Shown: positions 14,544 through 22,272, counted from the stretch's first letter. The stretch is DNA of 37,121 nt from a virus (IMGVR_UViG_3300024348_000121:1-37121), one strand, 5' to 3'. Notes: a model not told the origin generated them from the letters alone. Made by a program: numbers and translations.

Positions 14544-14947
14544 TGTACGAATACCATGTTAAGAAAGTGACTAACGTAGTAGACGGAGATACAATAGACG
14601 TAGAGATTGATCTAGGTTTTGACATATCATTTAGCTCAAGAGTCAGACTAGCTGGAATTGATACTCCAGAAAGTAGAACAACCAATAAAGCCGAAAAGGT
14701 TTTGGGACTTGAAGCTAAAGAGTATGTAAAGTCTAAGATTAAAGACGCCAAAGATGTTGTTATTAAGACAGAGAAGATGGACTCATCAGAAAAATACGGG
14801 CGTATCCTTGGATGGCTATTCCTAGATGGATCTAAAGTATCAGTCAATGAACAAATGATTGCTGATGGATATGCTTGGGGATACCTGGGGGATACCAAGG
14901 TAAAGGACTTTGAAGCACTTGCGAAAGCTAGATCTAAAAAGAAATGA
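14543..14947 (+). CDS. Thermonuclease-like (SNase) nuclease
   Basis: A 134-residue staphylococcal-nuclease-fold protein: VVDGDTIDVEI, the RLAGIDTPES block (catalytic Arg and Ca-binding Asp), KYGRILGWLFLDG with the second Arg, and NEQMIADGYAWGY. It has no signal peptide, unlike secreted relatives, and a basic end (KARSKKK). It would cut DNA or RNA with Ca2+, perhaps host DNA. It starts on the last base of the endolysin stop, so the two are cotranslated. Confidence 0.82.
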   Translation: MYEYHVKKVTNVVDGDTIDVEIDLGFDISFSSRVRLAGIDTPESRTTNKAEKVLGLEAKEYVKSKIKDAKDVVIKTEKMDSSEKYGRILGWLFLDGSKVSVNEQMIADGYAWGYLGDTKVKDFEALAKARSKKK

Positions 14948-15606
14948 AGCTAACAGAAGTAAAAGCAATAGTAGAGCAGTCTACAAAAGATGGCGTTCCT
15001 GCATTTTTTAAAAATTTAATACCTGTTACCCCATCTTGGGATCAATTTTTAAATCATTTTAATTATCAAGTAAATAAAGGCCCAGCAATAAAGGCAATGA
15101 ACACTGCGCCAGAATATAAGATATTAAACGGTGTGTTACAAAAGCATAACTTTTACTATCAAGTAAGAGATGTTATCAATGAGCCAGGAAAATCTAGAAA
15201 TTTTTTCCCAGAGATACTTGAGCTTAAGAATTTATTTGATATCATATATGAAGAAAATGCCTGGGGCGGAACTTCATTTATTAATTTTAATTCAAATGAG
15301 CCAAATGTTCCATCACACGCAGATGATTGGGTAAATGTACATTGGCAATGTCAAGGACCTACGGTTTGGGAAACAAGAATTAATTCAGAAGATACTGAGC
15401 CATCATTTGTATATAACATGGAGCCAGGAGATGTCATAGTAGTTCCTACTGGCGTACAGCATGCTGTAAATCATATTAGCCCTAGAGCTGGAATAGTATT
15501 GTCTTATCAATTTAAAGATAGTATACACAGACCACAGGCCGCAAACGAAAAAGGCACACACTCTAAAAGACCTTTTGTTATGCCAGAGAATTATTTTTGG
15601 GAATAA
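14944..15606 (+). CDS. JmjC/cupin-type 2OG-Fe(II) oxygenase (paralogue A)
   Basis: A 220-residue protein with SFINFNSNEPNVPSHADDW (H-x-D), then VHWQCQGPTVWE, MEPGDVIVVPTGVQHAVNHI with the distal His, and SPRAGIVLSYQF. This is the cupin_8/JmjC type of iron oxygenase rather than the prolyl-hydroxylase type. It is clearly paralogous to the protein at 25853 (SAYINFAKEQPSDPHFDET, LLPGDVVYIPRGMIHDVATTG). It may hydroxylate a protein side chain. Its last 16 bases overlap the end of a minus-strand oxygenase gene. Confidence 0.75.
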   Translation: MKLTEVKAIVEQSTKDGVPAFFKNLIPVTPSWDQFLNHFNYQVNKGPAIKAMNTAPEYKILNGVLQKHNFYYQVRDVINEPGKSRNFFPEILELKNLFDIIYEENAWGGTSFINFNSNEPNVPSHADDWVNVHWQCQGPTVWETRINSEDTEPSFVYNMEPGDVIVVPTGVQHAVNHISPRAGIVLSYQFKDSIHRPQAANEKGTHSKRPFVMPENYFWE

Positions 15607-16178
15607 TTAAGTCTAGCAAATCCAGCTAAACTAAACCTTTCACCATTTTTTACTTCTTTTACACCGTGCCTGTACATCATTCCAGCGGGGTGAACTACAA
15701 TAGATTTTGCAATTGGTTTAATCTCTAAACCTGCTTTAGGATAATAAAGCTCTCCGCCATCGAAGTCATCGTTAAGATATAAAACAATACCAAGTTTAAT
15801 ATCAGGGGATAGCCCCGAATCGTGATGCTCTTTCATAAAATCCCCATCTCTAAACTTATATATATTGTATAGGGGGTCTAATACGTAGTCGGTTTGATAG
15901 TGATCATTTATTAAATATATACAACGGCTATGAATTTTATCTATTATCATTTTTGCTTTTTCTAATAAATGTGGGTTAAGCTCAAGCCAAAGCATTTGCT
16001 TGGTCCAGTCTCCGTAAGCAGCATTTACTAATTTGGCATCATCGCCTAGGCTTTTTCTATACGCATCCCACTCATCAACAGAAGCATTTTTTGCAATATC
16101 CAAAAGCACGTCGGCCTCTTCTTGGCTTACAATATCTTTTATCATTATTACATATTTATCTACATTGACTTTTTCCAT
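15591..16178 (-). CDS. 2OG-Fe(II) oxygenase, prolyl-4-hydroxylase type
   Basis: A 195-residue minus-strand protein in an otherwise plus-strand region. Motifs: MKEHHDSGLS (H-x-D), GIVLYLNDDFDGGELYY, IVVHPAGMMYRHGVKEV (distal His) and GERFSLAGF (2OG-binding Arg). ATG at 16178 is chosen because TACAAT lies exactly six bases upstream, the leaderless pattern of this genome; an in-frame TTG at 16193 is less likely. It converges on, and overlaps by 16 bases, the JmjC-type gene. It is divergent from the FmdB-like and proline-rich stalk genes. Confidence 0.82.
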   Translation of the reverse strand: MEKVNVDKYVIMIKDIVSQEEADVLLDIAKNASVDEWDAYRKSLGDDAKLVNAAYGDWTKQMLWLELNPHLLEKAKMIIDKIHSRCIYLINDHYQTDYVLDPLYNIYKFRDGDFMKEHHDSGLSPDIKLGIVLYLNDDFDGGELYYPKAGLEIKPIAKSIVVHPAGMMYRHGVKEVKNGERFSLAGFARLNYSQK

Positions 16179-16184
16179 ACTTCT

Positions 16185-16190
16185 ATTGTA
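16185..16190 (-). promoter_or_regulatory. Leaderless promoter of the minus-strand oxygenase
   Basis: On the minus strand TACAAT is followed by AGAAGT and the ATG, six bases, matching the plus-strand leaderless genes. Confidence 0.55.
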
Positions 16191-16199
16191 CAATATACT

Positions 16200-16222
16200 A
16201 GTGCCTTTTACTAGTAGGCACT
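16200..16222. promoter_or_regulatory. Inverted repeat between divergent genes
   Basis: AGTGCCT and AGGCACT separated by 9 bases, in the 56-base gap between the minus-strand oxygenase and the FmdB-like gene. It could be an operator controlling both or a hairpin in the short plus-strand leader. TACTAGT and its complement ACTAGTA also occur here. Confidence 0.45.
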
Positions 16223-16234
16223 TTAGGGACGGTT

Positions 16235-16423
16235 ATGCCAGTATACGAATACAAGTGCTCATACGATGATGCACACGCATTAATGTCGGTACACAGATCT
16301 ATTTCAGATGAAGATCCAGGATATACATGCGTTGAATGTGAGTCATCAATGACAAGATTTTTTACTCCGTTTGGAATACAGTTTAAAGGTAACGGCTTTT
16401 ATAAAACAGATAATCCTAAGTAG
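16235..16423 (+). CDS. FmdB-like zinc-ribbon protein
   Basis: A 62-residue protein with the FmdB pattern: MPVYEYKCSYDDAH at the start, CVECESSMTRFFTPFG, and the end FKGNGFYKTDNPK. FmdB proteins are small putative regulators. Unusually the first CxxC is broken: after YEYKC comes S-Y-D, not a second Cys, so the usual four-Cys site is incomplete (CVEC remains). Confidence 0.8.
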   Translation: MPVYEYKCSYDDAHALMSVHRSISDEDPGYTCVECESSMTRFFTPFGIQFKGNGFYKTDNPK

Positions 16424-16441
16424 TTTAAATTAACATTCTGC

Positions 16442-16447
16442 TATAAT
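16442..16447 (+). promoter_or_regulatory. Promoter of the secreted stalk gene
   Basis: TATAAT in the gap before the stalk gene. Predicted start near 16454, so a hairpin (16451-16478) would sit at the extreme 5' end of the mRNA. Confidence 0.55.
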
Positions 16448-16450
16448 TAA

Positions 16451-16478
16451 CAGGTAAGCAAAAATATTGCATTACCTG
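16451..16478 (+). promoter_or_regulatory. 5'-leader hairpin
   Basis: CAGGTAA-GCA pairs with TGC-(A)-TTACCTG around an AAAATAT loop, about 10 bp. It lies just after the promoter and ends before GGGGGTTCC ahead of the TTG start, so it may stabilise the mRNA or control translation. It is not a terminator because no T-run follows. Confidence 0.5.
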
Positions 16479-16490
16479 GGGGTTCCTTAG

Positions 16491-18650
16491 TTGACTAAGA
16501 AATTAAGAATATTTACAGCCTTCCTACTCTCAGTAGGTTGGCTTTTTGCTGGTCCCTCCCAAGCTAATGCTGCAGACACACTAATAAACGGATCTTTCTC
16601 GTCAACTGGCGGAGGGTGGTCTGGAGCAAATATTACTGGGGCTGTAAATAGTAATGATGCCTGCGCCGATGCTGGACCAAGCCTTGGAGTTTGGCAAGAA
16701 AATGCTTTAGTTATGTCATACGGCACAGACAGGCCAGTCACACAAGTAGTAGTAATATCTCAACCTTCATCTGTAGTATTTACAGTAAATGCTCGGAACA
16801 GATCAGATGTTCCTGGAGCACAAGCAACAATTAGACTTCAAGACTCTAATCAAAATAATTCAACAGGCGGCAACTATTCTACTAGTGGAATTAATAAAAC
16901 GCTAACAGTAACAACCACATCTCCAAATGAAAATGTAACAATAACAATAAGCGGAACAGACGGAATAGGCTGGGCTGGATGCTACGGAACTATATTTACT
17001 AATGCCTCTTTATCTGTCACGCCAACAGTTATTAAAACCATTGGAGCCCCAAGAAATTTAACTATATCTAGCAATGAAACATCAACCGTACTATCCTGGC
17101 AAGCACCAGATACTGGTAACACACAGCCAGAAAGATATGCTATAAGTTTTAATTGCTCTGGGTGCAATGGCTGGGGAATTGCAACTGGAAATGTTGGCGG
17201 ACCAAATTCTTTAAACACAACAATTACAATTGATCACTCCCTGTTAGACAGCCTTCGTCCTGCAGGAACAGTATGGTCATTTCATATTAGATCAGATAAC
17301 GACACATTTGCCCTTTACTCTGCAAATTCAAATGTTGTTACTGGGTCTACATATGTAGCACCTACACCAACACCTACACCAACGCCAGAGCCTTCACCTA
17401 CACCAGCACCAGAGCCTTCACCTACGCCAACACCAGAGCCTTCACCTACGCCAACGCCAGAGCCTTCACCTACACCAGCACCAGAGCCTTCACCTACGCC
17501 AACGCCAGAGCCTTCACCTACGCCAACACCAGAGCCTTCACCTACGCCTGTTGCAACACAAACACCAGCACCAGAGCCAATATCAACTGCGCCAACTGGA
17601 CCAACTGAAGCAGAAATTGCAGCACAGGTAGCAGCCCAGTTATCTGCACAACAAGCAGAAGCAGCAAGAATACAAGCAGAAGCAGCAGCATTAATTGCAC
17701 AACAAGCAGCAGCAGCACAGGCGGAAGCAAACAGGCTTGCAGAACTCGCTGCTGCAAATGCAGAAGCAAACAGAATAGCAGCAGAACTCGCTGCTAAAGT
17801 TGCAGCAGAAGAAGCAGCAATGGCTGAAGAAGCAGCAAGGATTCAAGCAGAGATAGATGCAAATGCTGAGGCTGATCGTATAGCAGCAGAACTAGCAGCA
17901 CTAGAGGCAGAGCGTGAAGCAGCAGCCCAAGCAGAGGCAGATCGTATTGCACAAGAAGAAGCAAAAGCACAAGAAGAAGCAAATGCTAAAGCAGAAGAAG
18001 AAAGAGCTGCTGCAGAGCAAGAGGCTATGGAGCAAGAAATAGCAAATGCTCTAGCAGAAAAAGAAGCAGCCATAGCAGAAGAAGAAGCGGAAATTGCAGA
18101 AGAGTTAGCGGCAATTAAAGAAGAAGAAGAAAAGGTTGTTGAAGAAATAAAGAAAGCCGTAGAGTCTGGGGAAGAATTAACTGAAGAGCAAAAGGATATT
18201 GTAGTAGCAGCATTAATAGAAACCCTGGCCCCAGGAGAATCAATTTCAGTAGCAGAAGTTGTAGCAGCTGGAGTTGAACTTAAAGATTTGCCACCAGATA
18301 CTCCAATTGAAGTTAGAACATCAGAGTCTGGCGAAGTATTAATTATTACTGCCGAGGTAGCAGCAAATATTGAATTAGTTACAGATCCAGGAGCATTGGT
18401 AGAGGCAATATTTACAGATCCACAAGCAGCACTTGCTGCTATTGGAAGCATAGGTGCTGACATGACTGATGAAGAAAGAAAAGAAGCAACTGAGATGGTT
18501 GTAGCAACAGTTGTAGCAACAGGTGCGGCATTAAATGCCGTAGGTGCCGCTACAGGAACCACTGGAGGGTCCACGGGCAGTAGTTCTGGAGGATCAGGTG
18601 GTGGAGGAGCCTCTGGCGATTCCAAGGGAATAAGGAGAAGAAGACCATGA
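16491..18650 (+). CDS. Large secreted proline-rich stalk / coiled-coil protein
   Basis: A 719-residue protein from a TTG start ([20 protein letters not shown] then [10 protein letters not shown], a clear Sec signal cleaved near residue 28). Order: a beta-rich domain about 28-185 (possibly carbohydrate-binding), a fibronectin-III-like domain about 186-285 ([18 protein letters not shown]), a proline stalk of EPSPTP repeats about 292-360, a long Ala/Glu helix region about 365-570, a small domain about 570-690, then a Gly/Ser linker and a basic end (GIRRRRP). It probably sits outside the cell or on the virion. The -RRRRP end is not a known sorting signal. Prolines here are possible targets for the adjacent prolyl-hydroxylase-like enzyme. 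Confidence 0.8.
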   Translation: MTKKLRIFTAFLLSVGWLFAGPSQANAADTLINGSFSSTGGGWSGANITGAVNSNDACADAGPSLGVWQENALVMSYGTDRPVTQVVVISQPSSVVFTVNARNRSDVPGAQATIRLQDSNQNNSTGGNYSTSGINKTLTVTTTSPNENVTITISGTDGIGWAGCYGTIFTNASLSVTPTVIKTIGAPRNLTISSNETSTVLSWQAPDTGNTQPERYAISFNCSGCNGWGIATGNVGGPNSLNTTITIDHSLLDSLRPAGTVWSFHIRSDNDTFALYSANSNVVTGSTYVAPTPTPTPTPEPSPTPAPEPSPTPTPEPSPTPTPEPSPTPAPEPSPTPTPEPSPTPTPEPSPTPVATQTPAPEPISTAPTGPTEAEIAAQVAAQLSAQQAEAARIQAEAAALIAQQAAAAQAEANRLAELAAANAEANRIAAELAAKVAAEEAAMAEEAARIQAEIDANAEADRIAAELAALEAEREAAAQAEADRIAQEEAKAQEEANAKAEEERAAAEQEAMEQEIANALAEKEAAIAEEEAEIAEELAAIKEEEEKVVEEIKKAVESGEELTEEQKDIVVAALIETLAPGESISVAEVVAAGVELKDLPPDTPIEVRTSESGEVLIITAEVAANIELVTDPGALVEAIFTDPQAALAAIGSIGADMTDEERKEATEMVVATVVATGAALNAVGAATGTTGGSTGSSSGGSGGGGASGDSKGIRRRRP
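17384..17548 (+). repeat. 24-bp coding tandem repeat (EPSPTP stalk)
   Basis: Seven EPSPTP units, each followed by TP or AP, in a 24-base periodicity. The TP/AP pattern repeats every third unit, so a 72-base block appears duplicated. Third-position differences (ACG/ACA, CCA/GCA) distinguish units. Such stalks vary in length by slippage. Confidence 0.85.
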
Positions 18651-18826
18651 TAAAGAAAATAATCAAAGATATGATAGATCAACTTTGGACACTTCTAGGT
18701 ATGTTTATTGCCTGGGTAGTCCTTGATGGTTCTGCAAAAACAGTAGTAGGTTATGCAATTGTAGGTACATTAATTGCATGGGGAATTACATACCCAATTA
18801 GAAATAAAGAATGGGATGAAGAATAA
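18647..18826 (+). CDS. Holin-like two-helix membrane protein A
   Basis: A 59-residue protein overlapping the stalk-gene stop (ATGA). Two hydrophobic stretches ([14 protein letters not shown] and [18 protein letters not shown]) with a charged end ([10 protein letters not shown]). Size and topology fit small holins, and it is coupled to a second such gene (TAATG at 18824-18828). The endolysin is 4 kb upstream. Confidence 0.55.
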   Translation: MIKKIIKDMIDQLWTLLGMFIAWVVLDGSAKTVVGYAIVGTLIAWGITYPIRNKEWDEE

Positions 18827-19116
18827 TGGCAAAGGCATATATTGAAGAGCCAACACAGGTAGGTTCAGGAGCAATTGCAAACATTAATAATATTGTAATG
18901 CGAATAATTGCAGTATTTGCTGCATCTGGATTATCTGTAATTGGAGCAGGAGCAATAGTAGGAATTGAAACATACAAAGCAGTTATATTAGCAGGTACTC
19001 TTGGCGTTGCCACCGTAGTTGAAAGGCTTGCACGAGGTTTCCTAGACGACGGTAAATTGACGGTAGCAGAAATAAATGCTGCCTTCTTAGCAGTAGATAA
19101 AAAAGCTTCTAAATAA
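18826..19116 (+). CDS. Holin-like membrane protein B
   Basis: A 96-residue protein: two hydrophobic helices (NIVMRIIAVFAASGLSVIG and ETYKAVILAGTLGVATVVE), then a soluble tail RLARGFLDDGKLTVAEINA typical of actinophage holins. It probably opens the membrane with protein A so that the CHAP enzyme reaches the wall. Position directly after the first candidate fits a holin pair. Confidence 0.65.
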   Translation: MAKAYIEEPTQVGSGAIANINNIVMRIIAVFAASGLSVIGAGAIVGIETYKAVILAGTLGVATVVERLARGFLDDGKLTVAEINAAFLAVDKKASK

Positions 19117-19119
19117 TGC

Positions 19120-19125
19120 TATAAT
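19120..19125 (+). promoter_or_regulatory. Leaderless promoter (TATAAT, six bases to ATG)
   Basis: TATAAT then TGTATT then ATG at 19132. Confidence 0.6.
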
Positions 19126-19131
19126 TGTATT

Positions 19132-19281
19132 ATGAATAAATATCGTATTAAATTGGATATAGAGGTAGAAGTAGAGGCCTTTAACACCGAAGATGCAAAC
19201 GAATACATTCATGATATATTTAACATAGATGACGAAATTAAAAAGATTAATGTCGTAAAAATATCACAAATCAATCATTGA
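19132..19281 (+). CDS. Small hypothetical protein
   Basis: A 49-residue protein: a beta-strand (YRIKLDIEVEVEAF), an acidic helix (NTEDANEYIHDIFN) and a second strand (IKKINVVKIS). No family named. It has its own leaderless promoter, and its stop codon overlaps the -35 of the tRNA promoter. Confidence 0.7.
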   Translation: MNKYRIKLDIEVEVEAFNTEDANEYIHDIFNIDDEIKKINVVKISQINH

Positions 19282-19307
19282 CACGGCCACTGCACACAAG
19301 GTATAAT
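19278..19307 (+). promoter_or_regulatory. Strong promoter of tRNA-Asn/tRNA-Leu
   Basis: Consensus TTGACA at 19278-19283 and TATAAT at 19302-19307 with an 18-base spacer. It gives a 20-base leader before tRNA-Asn. Consensus -35 boxes are rare in this window. Confidence 0.75.
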
Positions 19308-19334
19308 TATCTAGTACAGTGGTTTTGTGCATAT

Positions 19335-19407
19335 TGGTCCATAGCTCAGTTGGTAGAGCGCCAAACTGTTAATTTGGATGTCCCAGGATCGAGACCTGGT
19401 GGACCAG
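19335..19407 (+). tRNA. tRNA-Asn (GTT)
   Basis: Acceptor TGGTCCA pairs with TGGACCA, anticodon stem CCAAA/TTTGG with loop CTGTTAA (anticodon GTT), T-arm CCAGG-ATCGAGA-CCTGG. CCA is not encoded after the discriminator G. Confidence 0.92.
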
Positions 19408-19412
19408 CATAT

Positions 19413-19494
19413 GCCCGAATGGTGGAATCGGTATACACGACAGACTTAAAATTTGTTGCTTCATAGCATGTCGGTTCAAGTCCGACTTCGGGTA
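19413..19494 (+). tRNA. tRNA-Leu (TAA)
   Basis: Acceptor GCCCGAA pairs with TTCGGGT (one G-U), anticodon stem ACAGA/TTTGT with loop CTTAAAA (anticodon TAA), a class-II variable arm (TGC/GCA stem) and T-arm GTCGG-TTCAAGT-CCGAC. It reads TTA, a frequent codon in this AT-rich DNA. Five bases separate it from tRNA-Asn. Confidence 0.92.
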
Positions 19495-19513
19495 CTAGAA
19501 AAGGTAAAGTAAT

Positions 19514-19747
19514 TTGTTGTATTTAACGGAGAAAGGCGTTGAGATTTTTATCAAAAGATCTCAATCAAAAACACAGGAATCGTTTTGGAACAACTACGAT
19601 CTTGTTATATGGAAAAAAGATAACGGCGGCTATACATCTATCAATGGAATGTACAGACAAAATGCTTGGGGCAAAGTAGAAAAGTTTTCTATAGGCCAAG
19701 AAGGAATCTGGAAGCTGTCTAAAAAATATGTCAAACATTTTAAATGA
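19514..19747 (+). CDS. Small hypothetical protein (TTG start)
   Basis: A 77-residue frame beginning at TTG 19514 or 19517 after AAAAGG; no in-frame ATG lies nearby, so the start is uncertain. It contains W-N-N-Y-D-L-V-I-W-K-K-D-N-G-G-Y and ends KKYVKHFK: aromatic, basic, probably beta-rich. It overlaps the WhiB start by 20 bases. No family recognised. Confidence 0.55.
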   Translation: MLYLTEKGVEIFIKRSQSKTQESFWNNYDLVIWKKDNGGYTSINGMYRQNAWGKVEKFSIGQEGIWKLSKKYVKHFK

Positions 19748-20039
19748 TTTAGGTATAGATAAAGAAGATGTAAAGTGGTATGACCTTGCCCTATGCAAGG
19801 GGATGGACACTAATTTATTTTTTGATAAATATGAGTCTGATATAAACATAGCAAAAAACATTGATGAGGCTTGCTTGTCTTGCCCAGTAATTAAAATTTG
19901 CCATGATGAAGGTGTTGCAAATAGTGACTATGGAATCTGGGGCGGAGTTTACTTAAGCTCAGGATCATTAGATAAGTCTAAGAACGCACATAAAACAAAA
20001 GATGTGTGGAAGCGTATAAAGGAAAAGCATGTTTATTGA
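19728..20039 (+). CDS. whiB: WhiB-family iron-sulfur regulator
   Basis: A 103-residue protein with the four-Cys WhiB layout: C in LALCKGMD, then CLSCPVIKIC (C-x2-C-x5-C), and the GIWGGVYL beta-turn motif. These proteins carry a 4Fe-4S cluster and bind region 4 of the primary sigma factor. They are essentially restricted to Actinobacteria and their phages, so this gene is the best host marker in the window. It lies between two small overlapping genes. It may redirect host transcription or answer redox change. Confidence 0.92.
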   Translation: MSNILNDLGIDKEDVKWYDLALCKGMDTNLFFDKYESDINIAKNIDEACLSCPVIKICHDEGVANSDYGIWGGVYLSSGSLDKSKNAHKTKDVWKRIKEKHVY

Positions 20040-20346
20040 TAAGAATAAAGATCACTTTAAATATGGCGTGAATGAATGGACTGGAGAACCAAATAAGCCA
20101 GTGTTCTATAATAAAGAGATGGCGTTAAAGGTAAGAGAGTTGAAGTCCCCTGCACCAGATCTTGAAATGGATATTGTAAAATATCCTGACTTTTTAGCAA
20201 TAAGGTTGTATGAAAATAATTTTGCACAATACGACGGATCAATGAGGGTTAGGGTTATAGAATATATAGAAATGGTAAAAAATATTCTTCAGTCTTATGG
20301 TGTTAGAGTTGAGCTTGAAGGAAAGCCAGGGGGTAAAACAAAATGA
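20029..20346 (+). CDS. Hypothetical protein
   Basis: A 105-residue protein overlapping the WhiB gene by 11 bases. It has an acidic core with MDIVKYPDFLAIRLYENNF (beta) and a helix RVRVIEYIEMVKNILQSYGV. No family recognised. The stop overlaps the start of the following oxygenase (ATGA), so the three genes from WhiB on are coupled. Confidence 0.7.
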   Translation: MFIDKNKDHFKYGVNEWTGEPNKPVFYNKEMALKVRELKSPAPDLEMDIVKYPDFLAIRLYENNFAQYDGSMRVRVIEYIEMVKNILQSYGVRVELEGKPGGKTK

Positions 20347-21095
20347 GTTTTAATATTACAACATTGTATCCAGGGGTTGATGTATATCATGGAGTTTTAA
20401 ACGAAGAGCCTAATTTTTTTAATGCCGTTCTTGATGTTAAGGAAGATTTATGGAAGCCATGGGGTGGCTTTGGAAACTATACCACTTTAATTACTGAATC
20501 CTACTCTGGGAACCCTCAAGAATTTGTAACAAAAACAAAAGAGATAGATGAAAATAAATCCTACATCAGCAATGCTTTTGGAAAAATCTTTAAAGAAACA
20601 ACTGCCGATTACATTTTAAGAAATAATGTTGATCTGCCAAATTGGCATTCATCTGACCCACAACTTTGCAAATATTTTCCAAAGAAAGTAAAGTACACTG
20701 GACTGATATTGCCATTTCATACTGACTATCAACAAGAAAAATCAAAGATGCCAGGAATTAAGCATGGAGTAACCGCAAACCTTTATATTAATGATGATTA
20801 TGAGGGTGGAGAGGTTATGTTTAAGATTGAGCCCAGTGAAGAGATAATTCATTATAAGGCTAAAGCTGGAGATATGGTAATTTTTCCTTCAGGCGCACCA
20901 TACTATCATGGGGTTAAAAACGTTATAGAGGGAGATAAATACATCATAAGATCTTTTTGGCATTATAGATACGATGGAGACCCAGAATACCTTTTAGAAA
21001 AAGAAAAGTGGGACCCAGAAGAATGGAAAGCAAAAGAACAATTAAGACAAAGAATAGAAAGAAACAAATACATGAAATGGATTAAGGTAAATTAA
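20343..21095 (+). CDS. 2OG-Fe(II) oxygenase, prolyl-4-hydroxylase type
   Basis: A 250-residue protein with LPFHTDYQQ (H-x-D), LYINDDYEGGEVMF, GDMVIFPSGAPYYHGVKNV (distal His) and YIIRSFWHY (2OG Arg). It resembles the 2521 enzyme closely in the centre (NDDYTGGEVEF, FPSGMPYFHSAK) but has shorter flanks. Coupled to the gene before it; substrate unknown. Confidence 0.85.
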   Translation: MSFNITTLYPGVDVYHGVLNEEPNFFNAVLDVKEDLWKPWGGFGNYTTLITESYSGNPQEFVTKTKEIDENKSYISNAFGKIFKETTADYILRNNVDLPNWHSSDPQLCKYFPKKVKYTGLILPFHTDYQQEKSKMPGIKHGVTANLYINDDYEGGEVMFKIEPSEEIIHYKAKAGDMVIFPSGAPYYHGVKNVIEGDKYIIRSFWHYRYDGDPEYLLEKEKWDPEEWKAKEQLRQRIERNKYMKWIKVN

Positions 21096-21097
21096 AA

Positions 21098-21334
21098 ATG
21101 GAAAAAGTATTATGTTATTCATGCAACAAGAGCAAAAACGAGCTTTCAGCAAAGAAATCTTCTCTGCTTGCAGTCAATCTATTGTTATGTCAAAGCTGCA
21201 CAGATAATAAATTAGAGCCTAGATGGATTGTAATTTTAGCAGGAAGGCAGTATGGATCTGAACATGTTAAGGAACATATTGCAAAAAAGAAATATATTGG
21301 CTTAGATATAACTGCTTCAGAACTTTTAATTTAA
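21098..21334 (+). CDS. Zinc-finger-like small protein
   Basis: A 78-residue protein with LCYSCNKSKNELS and LLCQSCTDNK, i.e. two CxxC pairs about 24 residues apart, a standard four-Cys zinc-binding layout, followed by a mixed helical end. It begins three bases after the oxygenase stop. Function unknown. Confidence 0.7.
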   Translation: MEKVLCYSCNKSKNELSAKKSSLLAVNLLLCQSCTDNKLEPRWIVILAGRQYGSEHVKEHIAKKKYIGLDITASELLI

Positions 21335-21348
21335 CATAGATTATAAGG

Positions 21349-21354
21349 TATAAT
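21349..21354 (+). promoter_or_regulatory. Promoter before the coiled-coil membrane gene
   Basis: TATAAT ten bases before ATG 21365; the mRNA would be nearly leaderless. The stretch TATAGATATAATG overlaps the start. Confidence 0.45.
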
Positions 21355-21364
21355 TATAGATATA

Positions 21365-21682
21365 ATGAATATCTCTATAACTCAGATACTAATAACTCTG
21401 TTCGCCGCCTCTATAAGCGGTGTATTTACGGCATGGATTAATTCTAGGCGAGTAAAAAAAGATAAAGTTGCACAGATAGCAGATAAAGCTCACGATCAGC
21501 TTTTAATTGAAATTAAAGACCTTCAAATAAAACTATATAAATTAGAGAAGGATTTAAATGAATGGAAAGATAAATATTTTGAGGCTTTGCAGGAACTAAT
21601 TCAGGTAAAGGCAGAGCTAGAGGGAACTATGCTTAAATTAACACATATAGAAATGCATGAAGACCTCCATGAAAACCTCTAG
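21365..21682 (+). CDS. Membrane-anchored coiled-coil protein
   Basis: A 105-residue protein: an N-terminal hydrophobic helix (ITQILITLFAASISGVFTAW) followed by a basic stop-transfer (NSRRVKKDK) and a long coiled coil (LQIKLYKLEKDLNEWKDKYF, LIQVKAELEGTMLKL). Topology would fit an inner-membrane spanin or a small tail or lysis accessory protein, but no lipobox or partner is seen. Confidence 0.65.
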   Translation: MNISITQILITLFAASISGVFTAWINSRRVKKDKVAQIADKAHDQLLIEIKDLQIKLYKLEKDLNEWKDKYFEALQELIQVKAELEGTMLKLTHIEMHEDLHENL

Positions 21683-21702
21683 CATTTCGAATTTATAAAT
21701 AG

Positions 21703-21708
21703 TATACT
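21703..21708 (+). promoter_or_regulatory. Leaderless promoter of the proteasome-like gene
   Basis: TATACT, AATAAT, then ATG at 21715: six bases. Confidence 0.6.
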
Positions 21709-21714
21709 AATAAT

Positions 21715-22272
21715 ATGACTTGTATTGTTGCTATTGCCCAAAATGGTGTTGTTTACATGGGATCAGACCATGCCGCATCAGACGACAAGACTGGTTGGAT
21801 CTTATCAAGAAAAGAGCCAAAAGTTTTTAAGGTTGGACAGTACGGAGTTGCTTTTACAGATTCCTTTCGCATGGGTCAAATTCTTCAGTATATGTGGACG
21901 CCACCCAAATACACTCCAACAAAAACTAACTCAGGTTTAGATAAGTTTATGAGAACTAAGTTTGTTGATTCAGTTAAAGCGGCATTCAAAGATAATGGAT
22001 ACGGAAGTGTAGGATCTTCATCAGAAGAAGACACTGGCGGAATTTTTATAGTTGGAGTATGCGGTAGAATATTTACCATTGATGAAGACTTTCATGTTGG
22101 AGAAAACATTGTAAACTATATGGCAGAAGGCAGTGGTGGAATGATAGCCCTAGGAGCTTTATACGCTACCAAGAATCAGAAGAATCCACGCTTACGACTA
22201 AAGGCGGCATTAGAAGCAGCAACTGAGTTTAATATGAGCGTAGCAGCACCCTATACATATATCCAAGTTTAG
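21715..22272 (+). CDS. Proteasome-beta/HslV-like Ntn hydrolase
   Basis: A 185-residue protein. It starts MTCIVAIAQNGVVYMGSDHA, so Thr2 would be the N-terminal nucleophile once Met is removed, with Asp18, Lys36 (KEPKVFKVG) and the GSGG motif (AEGSGGMIALGALYA) completing the site, as in HslV and proteasome beta subunits. The size fits HslV. Such subunits need an ATPase (HslU or Mpa/ARC); none is present in the window. It might act alone, replace a host subunit, or process capsid proteins. The C-terminus (AAPYTYIQV) could be a docking tail. Confidence 0.78.
   Translation: MTCIVAIAQNGVVYMGSDHAASDDKTGWILSRKEPKVFKVGQYGVAFTDSFRMGQILQYMWTPPKYTPTKTNSGLDKFMRTKFVDSVKAAFKDNGYGSVGSSSEEDTGGIFIVGVCGRIFTIDEDFHVGENIVNYMAEGSGGMIALGALYATKNQKNPRLRLKAALEAATEFNMSVAAPYTYIQV

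Noticed and set aside
13765-14898. Minus-strand frames of 158 and 181 residues over the SDR, endolysin and nuclease genes
   Set aside because: They lie opposite genes with intact catalytic motifs and have low-complexity Leu/Ser content.
17384-17548. Regular 24-bp repeats that could suggest a CRISPR array
   Set aside because: They are in frame, encode EPSPTP repeats with synonymous changes, and have no unique spacers.
17843-18682. Long minus-strand open frame (about 279 residues)
   Set aside because: It is the complement of the Ala/Glu-rich coil, giving Ser/Ala strings; codon bias of GCA and GAA removes stops. The plus-strand gene has a signal peptide and clear domains.
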